NCBI RefSeq assembly: GCF_007989085.1
Contig: NZ_BJVJ01000035.1
Location: 1-63,131 of the forward strand
Reading direction: 5' to 3'
Source: Pseudonocardia sulfidoxydans NBRC 16205
GTDB taxonomy: Bacteria > Actinomycetota > Actinomycetes > Mycobacteriales > Pseudonocardiaceae
Length of the DNA stretch: 63,131 bases
Numbering within the stretch: the first letter of the stretch is position 1; each line of letters starts with the position of its first letter. Shown piece after piece: positions 1-7,935 of the stretch. The translations under genes were made by a program, and so were the position numbers. The notes under the pieces were generated by a model. The model did no database searches, was not told where the DNA came from, and saw nothing but the letters and a program-made list of their open reading frames with translations.

Positions 1-2
1 CC

Positions 3-452
3 CCCGCCCGCCGCGTGCCCCCGCCCCCGGCCGGCCCGATGAACGGCAACGCTCCTGCCGCAGCCGGCGTCGCGGCGGGCCAGGGCACGAACGGCCCCGG
101 CGGCAACGGCCCGGGTGGAAGCGGCCCGGGTGGAAGCGGCCCGGGTGGAAGCGGTCCGGGCAGCCCGAAGAGCTCCTCCGGCGGCCCCAAGGGCCCCGGG
201 GCCCCCGGCCCCAACAACGGTCCCGGCGCCGGCCCCGGCGGTGGCCCGAACGGCGGTCCCGGCGCCGGCCCGAACAACGGCCCCGGGAAGGGTCCGGGCA
301 GCGGCCCGGCCAACACCGGCGCCAAGAACGGCGGCCCTGGGAACGGCGGCCCCGGCAACGGCGCCTCCGGTAACGGCGGTCCCGGCAAGGGACCCGGCGC
401 CCCCGCCCGGCCGTCCGGCGCCTACACGCCCCGCGGCTCGTCCTCTTCGTGA
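3..452 (+). CDS. C-terminal Gly/Pro/Asn-rich tail of an unidentified protein (5' truncated)
   Basis: The reading frame is open to the left edge, so the gene probably begins outside the window; a GTG at 15 and an ATG at 39 are in frame but neither has a convincing ribosome binding site. What is visible is almost pure low complexity: Gly, Pro, Asn, Ala and Ser in GPGG, NGPG and GSGPG units, ending in a short Ser tail. Such tails are disordered linkers or extracellular stalks, but no catalytic domain is visible, so no function is claimed. It ends in a GTGA overlap with the polymerase-like gene, which argues for co-translation within the polysaccharide locus. A co-polymerase or autokinase upstream with a disordered C-terminus would fit, but that is a guess. 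Confidence 0.5.
   Translation, partial: PARRVPPPPAGPMNGNAPAAAGVAAGQGTNGPGGNGPGGSGPGGSGPGGSGPGSPKSSSGGPKGPGAPGPNNGPGAGPGGGPNGGPGAGPNNGPGKGPGSGPANTGAKNGGPGNGGPGNGASGNGGPGKGPGAPARPSGAYTPRGSSSS
92..420 (+). repeat. Imperfect short tandem repeats encoding Gly-Pro-Gly/Asn units
   Basis: The DNA contains three near-identical copies of a 15-bp unit around 112-158 (ggtggaagcggcccg type), followed by degenerate ggccccggc/aacaacggc units. In the reading frame this gives GPGGS repeats and then GPGAGPNN-like repeats. Such tracts can change length by slippage. No function beyond a flexible tail is evident. Confidence 0.6.
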
Positions 453-2572
453 CCACCACGTCGGTCCGCCCCCCGGAACGGCCTCCCGCCGCTCCGGAAC
501 GGCCGGCCCCCGCAGACACCCCGCGGTCCACGCCGTCCACGCCGTCCACGCCGTCCACGCTGAGCCTCGCGATCCAGCGCAACGGCGGGTACCTCGCCGC
601 GCTCGGCGTCGCCATGGTGATCCTGGCCTTCACCGTCGGGCCACAGATGGCGCTGATCGTCGTCGGCGCGATCGTCGCGGTCGCCCTCGTCGCTGCGGCC
701 GTCATGATCCCGACGGTCGCGCTGTTCCTGATGGTGGCCAGCGAGTTCGCCAACGCCAGCGGCGTGATCGCGACCCCCGTCTCGATCTACACCGCGCTGC
801 TCGGCCTCTGCGGCCTGTCCGTCGTCGTCGGGTTCGCGCGCAAGCGCTACCGCGACCGCATCCGGCCCGGCTGGTGGATCCCCGCCGCCCTGCTGCTCGC
901 CTACCTCGTCGCCATCGTGCCGTCCGCGGCCATGAGCCAGGATCCGGCGTCGACGACCTCCGCGCTGTCCGACCACCTCAAGGACATCGTCTTCGTCGTC
1001 ATCGTCTCCCTGCTGCTGCAGATGTCGTCGAAGCCCTGGTACACGATCGTCGCGATCCTCGTGCCGCTCGCCGGGATCTCGGTGCTCACCGCGCTGAGCG
1101 AGTACGTCGTCGGCAACTCCCAGACCTTCGGCGGCTTCTCGACGATCCAGTCCAACGCCGGCGCCGGCATCGCCGCCGCCCGCCACTCCGGGCCGCTGCC
1201 CGACCCCAACTTCTGGGGCCGCTTCCTCATCCTCGGTCTCCCGTTCGGGCTGGCGTTCGTGCACCGCGCCCTGGCCCGCCGCAGCCGGTTCGAGCTGCTC
1301 TTCTCCGCCGGCGCGACCCTCGCGATCCTGCTGGGCCTCTACCTCACGCAGTCGCGGGGCACGATGCTCGCCGCCGGGCTCACCGTCGCGGTGTGGCTCG
1401 TCGTCGCCGGGCCGCGGGTGCGTCGCCGCGCCTTCTTCCTCGCGCCGCTCTCGCTGCTCGTGCTGCTGCTGCCCGGCATCGGCGACCGCCTGCTCACGCT
1501 GACCCAGGCCGTGTCGTCGGCGCCCGACTACGCCGCCGACCAGTCGCTCACCGAGCGCGGCAACATCGGCGACGTCGCCTTCGGCGTCTTCAGGGCGAAC
1601 CCGCTGTTCGGGACGGGCCCGGGTTCCTTCGCGACGTCGATGCAGCAGTACGCGCCGCTGACCGACGCCGGCCCCACCGGCGACATCACCGCGACGCACA
1701 ACCTCTACCTCGAGCTGCTGTCCGAGACCGGCATCGTCGGGATGCTCGGCTGGTCGGTGCTGATCATCGGAATGCTGGTGCTCGGCTACCTGGCCACCAC
1801 GCGCCTCGCCGGGGCCTACCCCGACGCGCGCGGCGGCCGGCTCACCCGGGGCGTCGGCGCGGCAGGTATCGCGGCGATCGTCGGCTTCTCCGCCGCCAGC
1901 CTGTTCCTGCACCTCGCGTACTCGCGGACGTTCCTGCTGGTCTGCGCCCTCATCGGGTTCGTCCACAGCGTCGCGCGCACCGACCGCAGCCTGCGCCGGC
2001 GCATGCCAGTCCGCGCGACCGCGGAGGCGCGCAAGGGCTTCTTCTTCGCCGCCGCCGTCACCGTGGCGACCGCGGTCGCGGCGACCGTCGTCGGCGCCAC
2101 GCTGGTCATGGTGCTCGCCCGCGACACCTACGTGGCGCAGAGCGAGCTCACCCTGCAGGCCACCGGCGCCGGCTACCCGGGCTACGCGATGGACATCCGC
2201 CGCCGCACCGCCGTCCTGCCGGCCTACGCGTCGATCATCCAGGGTGGCGCCGCCACGCAGGAGACCACCGTCGTCGCCGACCCCACCCGGGGCGTCATGA
2301 CGGTCCGCGCCGTCGCCGACTCCCCCGCCGAGGCCATCCAGCGCCGCGACGCGGTGGTCGTCAACGCCCCGAAGGCCATCACGCAGCAGGGCCTCGACGC
2401 GGTCTACAACGTCGTCACCGTCTCGGTTCAGGACGTCGCCGAGGAACGCGTCGTCGACGGCACCACCCTGCGCATCGTCCTGCTGGCCACCGCGGGCGAG
2501 ATCGCCCTGGTGCTCTTCCTCTGCGGCCGAATCCGTCGCGAGGAGCGCCGCCGCGGCGTCTGGCTGATCTGA
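449..2572 (+). CDS. O-antigen ligase/polymerase-like membrane protein with C-terminal Wzz-like module
   Basis: A 707-residue protein starting at GTG 449, overlapping the previous stop by GTGA. After a disordered Pro/Ser/Thr N-terminus (about 40 residues), roughly residues 45-510 form a dozen hydrophobic segments with a long outer loop containing the TQSRG and HNLYLELLSETG motifs. Both are typical of the Wzy/WaaL (O-antigen ligase) family, which joins lipid-linked repeat units or transfers glycan outside the membrane. A second module follows at about 525-707: a membrane helix near 531-556, an outer domain of about 115 residues and a final helix near 674-695 before a basic end. That is the topology of a chain-length determinant (Wzz). 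The fusion itself is seen in the sequence; its use as a built-in length regulator is inference. It is much longer than ordinary Wzy proteins (400-500 residues). Confidence 0.82.
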   Translation: MTTTSVRPPERPPAAPERPAPADTPRSTPSTPSTPSTLSLAIQRNGGYLAALGVAMVILAFTVGPQMALIVVGAIVAVALVAAAVMIPTVALFLMVASEFANASGVIATPVSIYTALLGLCGLSVVVGFARKRYRDRIRPGWWIPAALLLAYLVAIVPSAAMSQDPASTTSALSDHLKDIVFVVIVSLLLQMSSKPWYTIVAILVPLAGISVLTALSEYVVGNSQTFGGFSTIQSNAGAGIAAARHSGPLPDPNFWGRFLILGLPFGLAFVHRALARRSRFELLFSAGATLAILLGLYLTQSRGTMLAAGLTVAVWLVVAGPRVRRRAFFLAPLSLLVLLLPGIGDRLLTLTQAVSSAPDYAADQSLTERGNIGDVAFGVFRANPLFGTGPGSFATSMQQYAPLTDAGPTGDITATHNLYLELLSETGIVGMLGWSVLIIGMLVLGYLATTRLAGAYPDARGGRLTRGVGAAGIAAIVGFSAASLFLHLAYSRTFLLVCALIGFVHSVARTDRSLRRRMPVRATAEARKGFFFAAAVTVATAVAATVVGATLVMVLARDTYVAQSELTLQATGAGYPGYAMDIRRRTAVLPAYASIIQGGAATQETTVVADPTRGVMTVRAVADSPAEAIQRRDAVVVNAPKAITQQGLDAVYNVVTVSVQDVAEERVVDGTTLRIVLLATAGEIALVLFLCGRIRREERRRGVWLI

Positions 2573-2592
2573 GAGGGAACGAAGAAGGACAT

Positions 2593-3600
2593 ATGGGCAC
2601 CTACACGAACAAGCGACTGCTGGTCACCGGTGGGGCCGGGTTCATCGGCTCGGAGCTGGTGCGGCAGCTGGTCGATGACGGCGCGCACGTCACGGTGCTG
2701 GACAACCTGACAGCCGGGCACCGCCACAACCTCGACGGTGTCTCCGCGGACGCGCACCGCCTCGTCGTCGCCGACATCCGTGATCTGGAGCGGGTCGACG
2801 CCCTGCTGCCGGGTATCGATGCGGTGTTCCACCTGGCCTGCCGCGGTGTACGGCACTCGATCCACTCGCCCCTGGAAAACCATGCCGTCAACGCGACCGG
2901 CACGCTCGGGTTGCTGAAATCGGCCCGTGCGGCGGACGTGCCTCGGTTCGTCTACGTGTCGACCTCCGAGGTGTACGGCTCGGCGCCTCAGGTGCCGATG
3001 TCGGAGGAGAATCTGGCGCTGCCGACCACGGTGTACGGCTCGTCGAAGCTGGCCGGCGAGTGCTACACCCGCGCGTTCCACCGCACGTACGACTACCCGA
3101 CGGTGGTCGTACGCCCCTTCAACTCCTACGGGCCCCGAAGCCATCACGAGGGTGACAGTGGCGAGGTGATCCCCAAGTTCATGCTTCGCGGCATGGCGGG
3201 GCTGCCGATGGTCGTGTTCGGTGACGGCAGCCAGACCCGGGACTTCACCTTCGTGGCCGACACCGCCCGGGGCATCCTGGCGGCGGGTGCGAGCGACGCA
3301 GCGGTCGGTGAGACGATCAATGTCGGTAGCGGCAAGGAGATCACGGTCGCCGAGCTGGCCGCGACAGTCGCGAAGGTCGTCGGGGCCGGGGATGCGGCGA
3401 TCGAGCACGTGGAGCCGCGCCCGGCCGACGTTCTCCGCCTGAAGGCCGACGTGTCGCGCGCGACAGCGCTTCTCGGCTGGGCACCGTCGGTCGCGCTCGT
3501 CGACGGTCTCTCGCAGCTCCGCGACTGGTACGCGCAGGGCGGGTCCACCCCCGAGGAACTGTTGGCCGACGAGAAGGTGCGCAACTGGCAGCTGGCCTGA
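2593..3600 (+). CDS. NAD-dependent nucleotide-sugar epimerase/dehydratase (extended SDR)
   Basis: A 335-residue extended short-chain dehydrogenase. The NAD-binding glycine motif TGGAGFIG lies at residues 12-19, and the catalytic YGSSK (Tyr148, Lys152) follows the STSEVYG segment near 123-129, as in UDP-glucose 4-epimerases and dTDP/GDP-sugar 4,6-dehydratases. The start ATG at 2593 is preceded by gaagaagga, a reasonable ribosome binding site, 20 bp after the polymerase stop. It probably makes or interconverts a nucleotide sugar for the polymer in the cytoplasm. The exact substrate cannot be read from the sequence; the STSEVYGS...YGSSK pattern and RPFNSYGP motif fit epimerases or decarboxylases acting on UDP-sugars. 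It is followed directly by a strong terminator, so it looks like the last gene of the left operon. Confidence 0.88.
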   Translation: MGTYTNKRLLVTGGAGFIGSELVRQLVDDGAHVTVLDNLTAGHRHNLDGVSADAHRLVVADIRDLERVDALLPGIDAVFHLACRGVRHSIHSPLENHAVNATGTLGLLKSARAADVPRFVYVSTSEVYGSAPQVPMSEENLALPTTVYGSSKLAGECYTRAFHRTYDYPTVVVRPFNSYGPRSHHEGDSGEVIPKFMLRGMAGLPMVVFGDGSQTRDFTFVADTARGILAAGASDAAVGETINVGSGKEITVAELAATVAKVVGAGDAAIEHVEPRPADVLRLKADVSRATALLGWAPSVALVDGLSQLRDWYAQGGSTPEELLADEKVRNWQLA

Positions 3601-3613
3601 GCCGGCCACGCGA

Positions 3614-3651
3614 GACGAACGGCCCCGGGAGTCCTCCCGGGGCCGTTCGTC
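3614..3651 (+). terminator. Strong inverted repeat after the epimerase gene
   Basis: A perfect 17-bp stem (3614-3630 against 3635-3651) with a 4-nt loop lies 13 bp after the epimerase stop. There is no clear T-run, as is usual in actinomycetes. It sits between genes that converge (the lipoprotein gene ends at 3726), so it could stop transcription from both sides. Confidence 0.8.
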
Positions 3652-3725
3652 GTCGGTGAGGCACGCGGCGCGGTGTGTACGGCCGTCGACCGGCCTGCCC
3701 CGGCCTGGTGTGCGCAGGCCCCCGG

Positions 3726-4871
3726 TCAGTCGTCGTCGCCCCCGTCGCCCCCGCCGTCGTCCTGCAGCGGCGGCTGCTGGACGGCCTGGTTGCAGCGGTT
3801 GGTGATCGGGGGGCCGTCGTGCTTGTCGAACTGCGGACCGTCGTCGACGACCTGCAGTGCGTCGAAGGGGATGTCGCTGACGTCCTTCCAGAGGTCGTGC
3901 GTCCAGCTCTGCGGGTAGGGGAAGGACTCGAAGCTCTGCGGGGAGGCGGCGTAGAGGGTGAAGCCGCCGGAGGTGTCGGCGAGGATCATGCCGTACTTCT
4001 GCAGGGCCTTGGCGATGACGGTCTGGGCGGGCGGGAGCCCGAGGGAGTCGACGTCGATCGACGGATCGAGGCGCAGCCTGGCGCCTTCGGGGAGGGCGTC
4101 GGCACCGTCGGTGGTGCCGTCGCTGGAGGTGGCGGGGGCCACGGGGCCGCCGGATCTCGTGTACGGGTAGGCGAACACGAGGGCGTGGTCGATCTCGCCG
4201 GCGGCGAGCTCCTGGGGCCAGATCAGTCCGGCGCCGGCGGAGATTCCGGCGGCGCGGGCGGAGATGCCGTCGGGGTAGATCCCGTCGCCGTCGGCGGGGG
4301 TGGCGTTGATCCAGGAGGCGCCCCAGCCGCTGCCTTCCTTGCGGGCCTGCCAGAACTCGTAGAGGCAGTTCGCCTGCCTGTCGACGACGACCATGTGGCC
4401 GTCCTCCTGCGGGTCGGGCTTGGCGTTGGCCGGGACGGGGACGTCGGGAAGGATCCAGCCGCCATGACCGGTGTGGTCCTCGGAGGCGGTGACCGTGTAC
4501 TTCGGTGTGGCGGCGTCGGCGTCGTAGACGGGGATGGTCCAGCCGCTGACGGAGACGAGCGGTCGTTCGGTGAGCAGTTTCTGGACGTAGCGGTCGGACC
4601 CGGCGACGGGTGCGGTGTCGTCGGGGACCGGTGTGGTCCAGGGGTTTCCGGCGCCGGTGAAGAGGCGGGATCCGTCGGGGCCGGTGATGTCGGCGGGGAT
4701 CTTGTCGGCGTCTGCGGGGGCGTTCGTGGTGGTGGGTGTCTGGTCTCCGCCGCCGGAGCCGGAGCAGCCGGCGACGACCACGGCGAGGGTGGCGAGCAGG
4801 ACCACTGCGGTGCGGGTTCGGGACGTGACGGCGAGTGCCGACGGCCGTCGATGCGGCCGGGGGAACAACAT
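3726..4871 (-). CDS. Secreted lipoprotein, paralogue of the protein at 5221-6438
   Basis: A 381-residue protein from ATG 4871. The N-terminus has basic residues, a hydrophobic helix and a lipobox VVAGC with the lipidated cysteine at position 36, so it should be anchored on the outer face of the membrane. A Thr/Pro/Asp linker follows, then a folded domain shared with the divergent neighbour: VPANAKPDP, HALVFAYP, SGGPVAPAT-SDGT, LPEGARLRLDPS and KYGMI-DTSGG. The tail is rich in Asp and Gly. I do not recognise a characterised family; similar domains occur as hypothetical secreted proteins of actinomycetes. The position inside a glycan locus suggests a surface or polymer-handling role (inference). 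A longer reading frame extends upstream of 4871 but lacks the signal peptide at its start, so 4871 is chosen. Confidence 0.82.
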   Translation of the reverse strand: MLFPRPHRRPSALAVTSRTRTAVVLLATLAVVVAGCSGSGGGDQTPTTTNAPADADKIPADITGPDGSRLFTGAGNPWTTPVPDDTAPVAGSDRYVQKLLTERPLVSVSGWTIPVYDADAATPKYTVTASEDHTGHGGWILPDVPVPANAKPDPQEDGHMVVVDRQANCLYEFWQARKEGSGWGASWINATPADGDGIYPDGISARAAGISAGAGLIWPQELAAGEIDHALVFAYPYTRSGGPVAPATSSDGTTDGADALPEGARLRLDPSIDVDSLGLPPAQTVIAKALQKYGMILADTSGGFTLYAASPQSFESFPYPQSWTHDLWKDVSDIPFDALQVVDDGPQFDKHDGPPITNRCNQAVQQPPLQDDGGGDGGDDD

Positions 4872-5220
4872 TGACCAGCCCTCCGGGTGGCGGCCGGCAC
4901 GGCAACCGGGCCGGGGTTCAACGGTACCGCCGGTGCGGCGGGCGTCCCCGCGCACCCGTCGTTCGGGGCCGACACGCCGTCGGTTCCTGGGGTTCGACCG
5001 CTGGGCGACCGGTCGTCCCCGAGATGGCTGCATGTCGGCGACGGGTTTGGTTGTCGACCGTTCGGGTGGTGTTCGGGCGGGCATACTTCGTCCTCGGGAG
5101 CTGTGCGTCCCGGGGCACCCGTTCCGGGACGGTGGAGGAGTTCGGGGATGGGACCCCGGGCTCTGGTTCGAGAAGCCGACGTTGGGGCCGACGGCGAGCA
5201 TTCGGAAGGACTTGCACACC
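4872..5220. promoter_or_regulatory. 349-bp divergent intergenic region between the two paralogous secreted-protein genes
   Basis: This stretch lies between the start codons of two genes transcribed away from each other, so it must hold both promoters. I see no convincing gene in it. The right end carries ggaagga 8-14 bp before the GTG at 5221, a likely ribosome binding site. No clear palindromic operator or -35/-10 pair could be assigned by eye. Confidence 0.5.
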
Positions 5221-6438
5221 GTGACTCGACACCGTCGCTCGGCGGTTCGACCGCGCCGACGTTCGACGGGCCGGCTGCTGCTGGCGGTCGCCGTTCCCGC
5301 TCTGGTGGCGTTGGTGGCCTCCCTGCTGCCGATCGTCTTGAACGCACCCGACTCCAACGCTCCTCTCGACACGTCCCCGGATCCGGCGGCGTTGGTCGTC
5401 GAGACGAGCCCTCCGGTGACGACCGCTCCCCCGCAGCCGCCGTCGAGTGTGGAGAACTCGCCGACGGCGCCGCGCCGGTCGTCGTCGTCGTCGTCGCCGT
5501 CGTCGCCGTCGACGGGGTCGCGCGGGACCGGCGGTGGCTCGACGGGCGCGGGCAGTGGCTCGTCCGCGCTGTTCGCGGGACCGGGCAGCCCATGGGGTCA
5601 GGTGCTGGCGGCGGGTGCCGCGGTGGACCCGAACTCGGCGGGCTACGTGAGCGCGATGCAGGGTGAGAAGTTCCTGATGTCGTTCAAGCAGTGGACGGTG
5701 CCGGTGTACTACGCCGACGCGTCGACGCCGCGTCAGACGGTGCGGTTGACCGAGGACTGGGGCGCGAGCGAGTTGCGCAACGTGCCGGTCCCGGCGAACG
5801 CGAAGCCGGACCCGTCGGAGGACGCGCACCTGTCGATCGTCGACCGGTCGACGGGCTGTGTGTACGACTTCTGGGGTGCGAAGGGCGGCTCGGGCGGGTT
5901 GTCGGCGTCGTGGGGCAACGCGATCCCGACGAACAGCAACGGCATCTACCCGGGTGGCATGGGGTCGCGGGGGTCGGGGTTCAGCGCGGCGGCGGGCATC
6001 GTGACGGCCGACGAGCTGCGCCGGGGCGTCATCAACCACGCGCTGGTGTTCGCCTACCCGCAGACGAAGTCGGGTGGTCCGGTGGCGCCGGCGACGAAGA
6101 GCGACGGCACGTCGGGTGGCGGCAGTGCGCTGCCGGAGGGCGCGCGGTTGCGGCTGGATCCGTCGTTGGACCTGAAGTCGTTGGGGCTCAACAAGTACGA
6201 GCTGACGATCGCGACGGCGATGCAGAAGTACGGGATGATCCTGGGCGACACGAGCGGCGGCTTCACGATCTACGCGCAGCACCCGCAGAGTGCGCCGGGT
6301 GCGTTCACGGGTCTGCTGCCCGACGAGACGTGGGTCGACCTGACGAAGATCCCGACGGAGAAGCTTCAGGTGATGAAGCTGCCGGGGCAGGCGTCGAACA
6401 CGTCGTACGTGGTCGGGAACCGCTGCAACGGTTGGTGA
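5221..6438 (+). CDS. Secreted or membrane-anchored protein, paralogue of the 3726-4871 lipoprotein
   Basis: A 405-residue protein from GTG 5221. Basic residues and a hydrophobic helix at about 17-40 form a signal anchor or signal peptide without a lipobox. Residues about 45-120 are a disordered Ser/Thr/Pro linker including a run of serines. The remaining 285 residues match the divergent lipoprotein: VPVYYADAST, VPANAKPDPSED, HALVFAYPQT, SGGPVAPATKSDGT, LPEGARLRLDPS and QKYGMILGDTSGG. A single Cys in the CVYDFW motif and one near the C-terminus (NRCN) are conserved in both paralogues and could form a disulfide outside the cell. Function unknown. The gene ends one base before the convergent stop of the ATP-grasp gene. 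Confidence 0.82.
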   Translation: MTRHRRSAVRPRRRSTGRLLLAVAVPALVALVASLLPIVLNAPDSNAPLDTSPDPAALVVETSPPVTTAPPQPPSSVENSPTAPRRSSSSSSPSSPSTGSRGTGGGSTGAGSGSSALFAGPGSPWGQVLAAGAAVDPNSAGYVSAMQGEKFLMSFKQWTVPVYYADASTPRQTVRLTEDWGASELRNVPVPANAKPDPSEDAHLSIVDRSTGCVYDFWGAKGGSGGLSASWGNAIPTNSNGIYPGGMGSRGSGFSAAAGIVTADELRRGVINHALVFAYPQTKSGGPVAPATKSDGTSGGGSALPEGARLRLDPSLDLKSLGLNKYELTIATAMQKYGMILGDTSGGFTIYAQHPQSAPGAFTGLLPDETWVDLTKIPTEKLQVMKLPGQASNTSYVVGNRCNGW

Positions 6439-6439
6439 G

Positions 6440-7702
6440 TCAGCTCTTCACCGGTGCCGAGGCCGTCATCGGGGCGGCCTGACCCCGGCGGGCCTTGCGC
6501 TGCACCGCGCCGGCGGCCTTGCCGCCGAGGCGGCGCAGCTCGGCGGTGAGCGGGGTGCGGTCGGCGGGCGCGGAGAATGCGGCCATCCGGCCCTTCGCGC
6601 CGCGCAGGGCGCCGACGAGGGCGCGCACGTCGAGCGCCCGGCGTGCGGCGGCGACGGCGAGCGCACGCAGGATCGTCGTCTCGTGGATCCAGACGGCGGG
6701 CCGGGGCGCGGGCACCGTGGGCAGGGGGAGGCCGAGGGCGTCGCGGACCTGCAGCACGGTGAGGTTGACCCCGGCGGCGGTGGCGATGTTGGACTGCAGG
6801 TTGGGTCGTCCGACGGTCGGCTCGGTGATGTAGAGCTTGCCGTCGGCGGTGCTGCGCTTGACCTCGAGCGAGCCGATGCCGATGTGGCCCGCGGCGTCGA
6901 GGAGGTCGCGGGTGAGGGTGTGGAGATCGTCGTCGGCGGCCGTTGCCGCCAGGGCGGTGGAGCCGGTCCCGACGGGCCACTGGACGAGCTTGCGGCCGAC
7001 CTGGGAGGCGACCTCGCGGCCGGTGCGGTCGCGGTAGACGAGGCAGAACCACACGTCGGCGTCGGTGCCCGGGATCCACTGCTGCACGACGAACCGGGGT
7101 GCGGCGTCGAGGAGGCGGAACCCGAGGCGGTCGACGTCGGCGGCGGACTGGAGCCGGTAGGCCTTGTGCCGTGGGCTCGCGGCCTGCCATTCGGGCGTGC
7201 GTTCGAACGGCTTGACCACGGCGGGGTAGGGGACGCGGGCGAGTGCGGCGTCGAGTGCCGCCTGGTCGGCGACGATCTCGGTGTGCGGCACGGGGAACCC
7301 GTGGTCGACGGCCCAGCTGTGGAAGGCCGTCTTGTCGAGGAGTGTGGTGACGACGTCGGCGGGTGGGAGCACGAAGTCGACGACGGTGCGGAGCTCGTCG
7401 GCGTGGGCGGCGACGAGCTCGACGACGTCGTCACGGACCGGGACGAGGACGGGGCGCCCGTAGCGGGTGGCGGTGGCGCGGATGGCGGCGATCCGCGCCT
7501 GGGCGTCGTCGCCGCCGTCGTGGACGATCTCGTGCCACAGCGCCGAGCGGCACGGGGAGGCGGTGACGTCTGCCGCGAGGCCGACGAGGGTGAGCCCTTC
7601 GTCGCGCAGTGCGCGGGCGACCCCGAGCCCCGTGGGCGACTCGGCCCCTACGACGAGCACGACGGCACGATCGGGCTGCGGCATCGGCTGATTCTCGACC
7701 AT
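6440..7702 (-). CDS. ATP-grasp ligase-like protein
   Basis: A 420-residue protein with an N-terminal Rossmann-like half (VLVVGAESPTGLGVARAL, residues about 15-35), a central ATP-grasp fold (YPAVVKPFERTP near 165, QQWIPGTDADVW, and EVKRS...TEPTVGRPNLQSN in the metal-binding half) and a basic C-terminal tail. ATP-grasp enzymes make acyl-phosphate intermediates and join a carboxylate to an amine or similar nucleophile. Family members in glycan loci are suspected of attaching amino acids or making amides, but substrates are mostly unknown. Its partners here are a GT4 enzyme and two deacetylases that could expose amines. The start at ATG 7702 could instead be ATG 7684, which has a slightly better upstream purine stretch. 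Stop-to-stop spacing with the plus-strand neighbour is one base. Confidence 0.83.
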   Translation of the reverse strand: MVENQPMPQPDRAVVLVVGAESPTGLGVARALRDEGLTLVGLAADVTASPCRSALWHEIVHDGGDDAQARIAAIRATATRYGRPVLVPVRDDVVELVAAHADELRTVVDFVLPPADVVTTLLDKTAFHSWAVDHGFPVPHTEIVADQAALDAALARVPYPAVVKPFERTPEWQAASPRHKAYRLQSAADVDRLGFRLLDAAPRFVVQQWIPGTDADVWFCLVYRDRTGREVASQVGRKLVQWPVGTGSTALAATAADDDLHTLTRDLLDAAGHIGIGSLEVKRSTADGKLYITEPTVGRPNLQSNIATAAGVNLTVLQVRDALGLPLPTVPAPRPAVWIHETTILRALAVAAARRALDVRALVGALRGAKGRMAAFSAPADRTPLTAELRRLGGKAAGAVQRKARRGQAAPMTASAPVKS

Positions 7703-7935
7703 CGTTCGGTACCGGGAGCGGCCGGGGTCACGTACGCACGGTCACGGGCGAATCGGGTGTTAAGTCCGGTTGTGCAGCTCGTCAGTGTGGCACCGCGACC
7801 GGCCGGGCCGGCTCGCGGGTGGCCACCGGCCGGGATGTCGGGGCGGTCTGGTAGACCCGACGTCGGCAATCCCCCGACCGGGTCACCGGTCGCCGGCCCA
7901 CCCGAACCGGTCCCCGAGAACACCCGAGAGAGCCC
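7703..7935. promoter_or_regulatory. Divergent intergenic region between ATP-grasp and GT4 genes
   Basis: A 233-bp gap between starts of diverging genes, so promoters for both are expected. A relatively AT-rich patch (cgaatcgggtgttaagtc, 7750-7767) is the most promoter-like segment. No gene or strong palindrome seen. Confidence 0.4.

Noticed and set aside
115..2592. A long plus-strand open frame continuing into the epimerase gene (would give over 1100 residues)
   Set aside because: The part before 2593 is the Arg/Pro/Ala-rich shadow of the polymerase gene; the epimerase starts cleanly at ATG 2593 with a ribosome binding site and a full NAD fold.
3675..4874. Plus-strand 399-codon Gly/Val/Asp-rich frame opposite the lipoprotein
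   Set aside because: Composition is the typical antisense shadow in GC-rich DNA; the minus strand has a lipobox and conserved domain.
4872..5372. N-terminal extension of the minus-strand lipoprotein up to 5372
   Set aside because: It would overlap the start of the divergent paralogue and hide the signal peptide; sequence is Arg/Thr/Pro-rich without structure.
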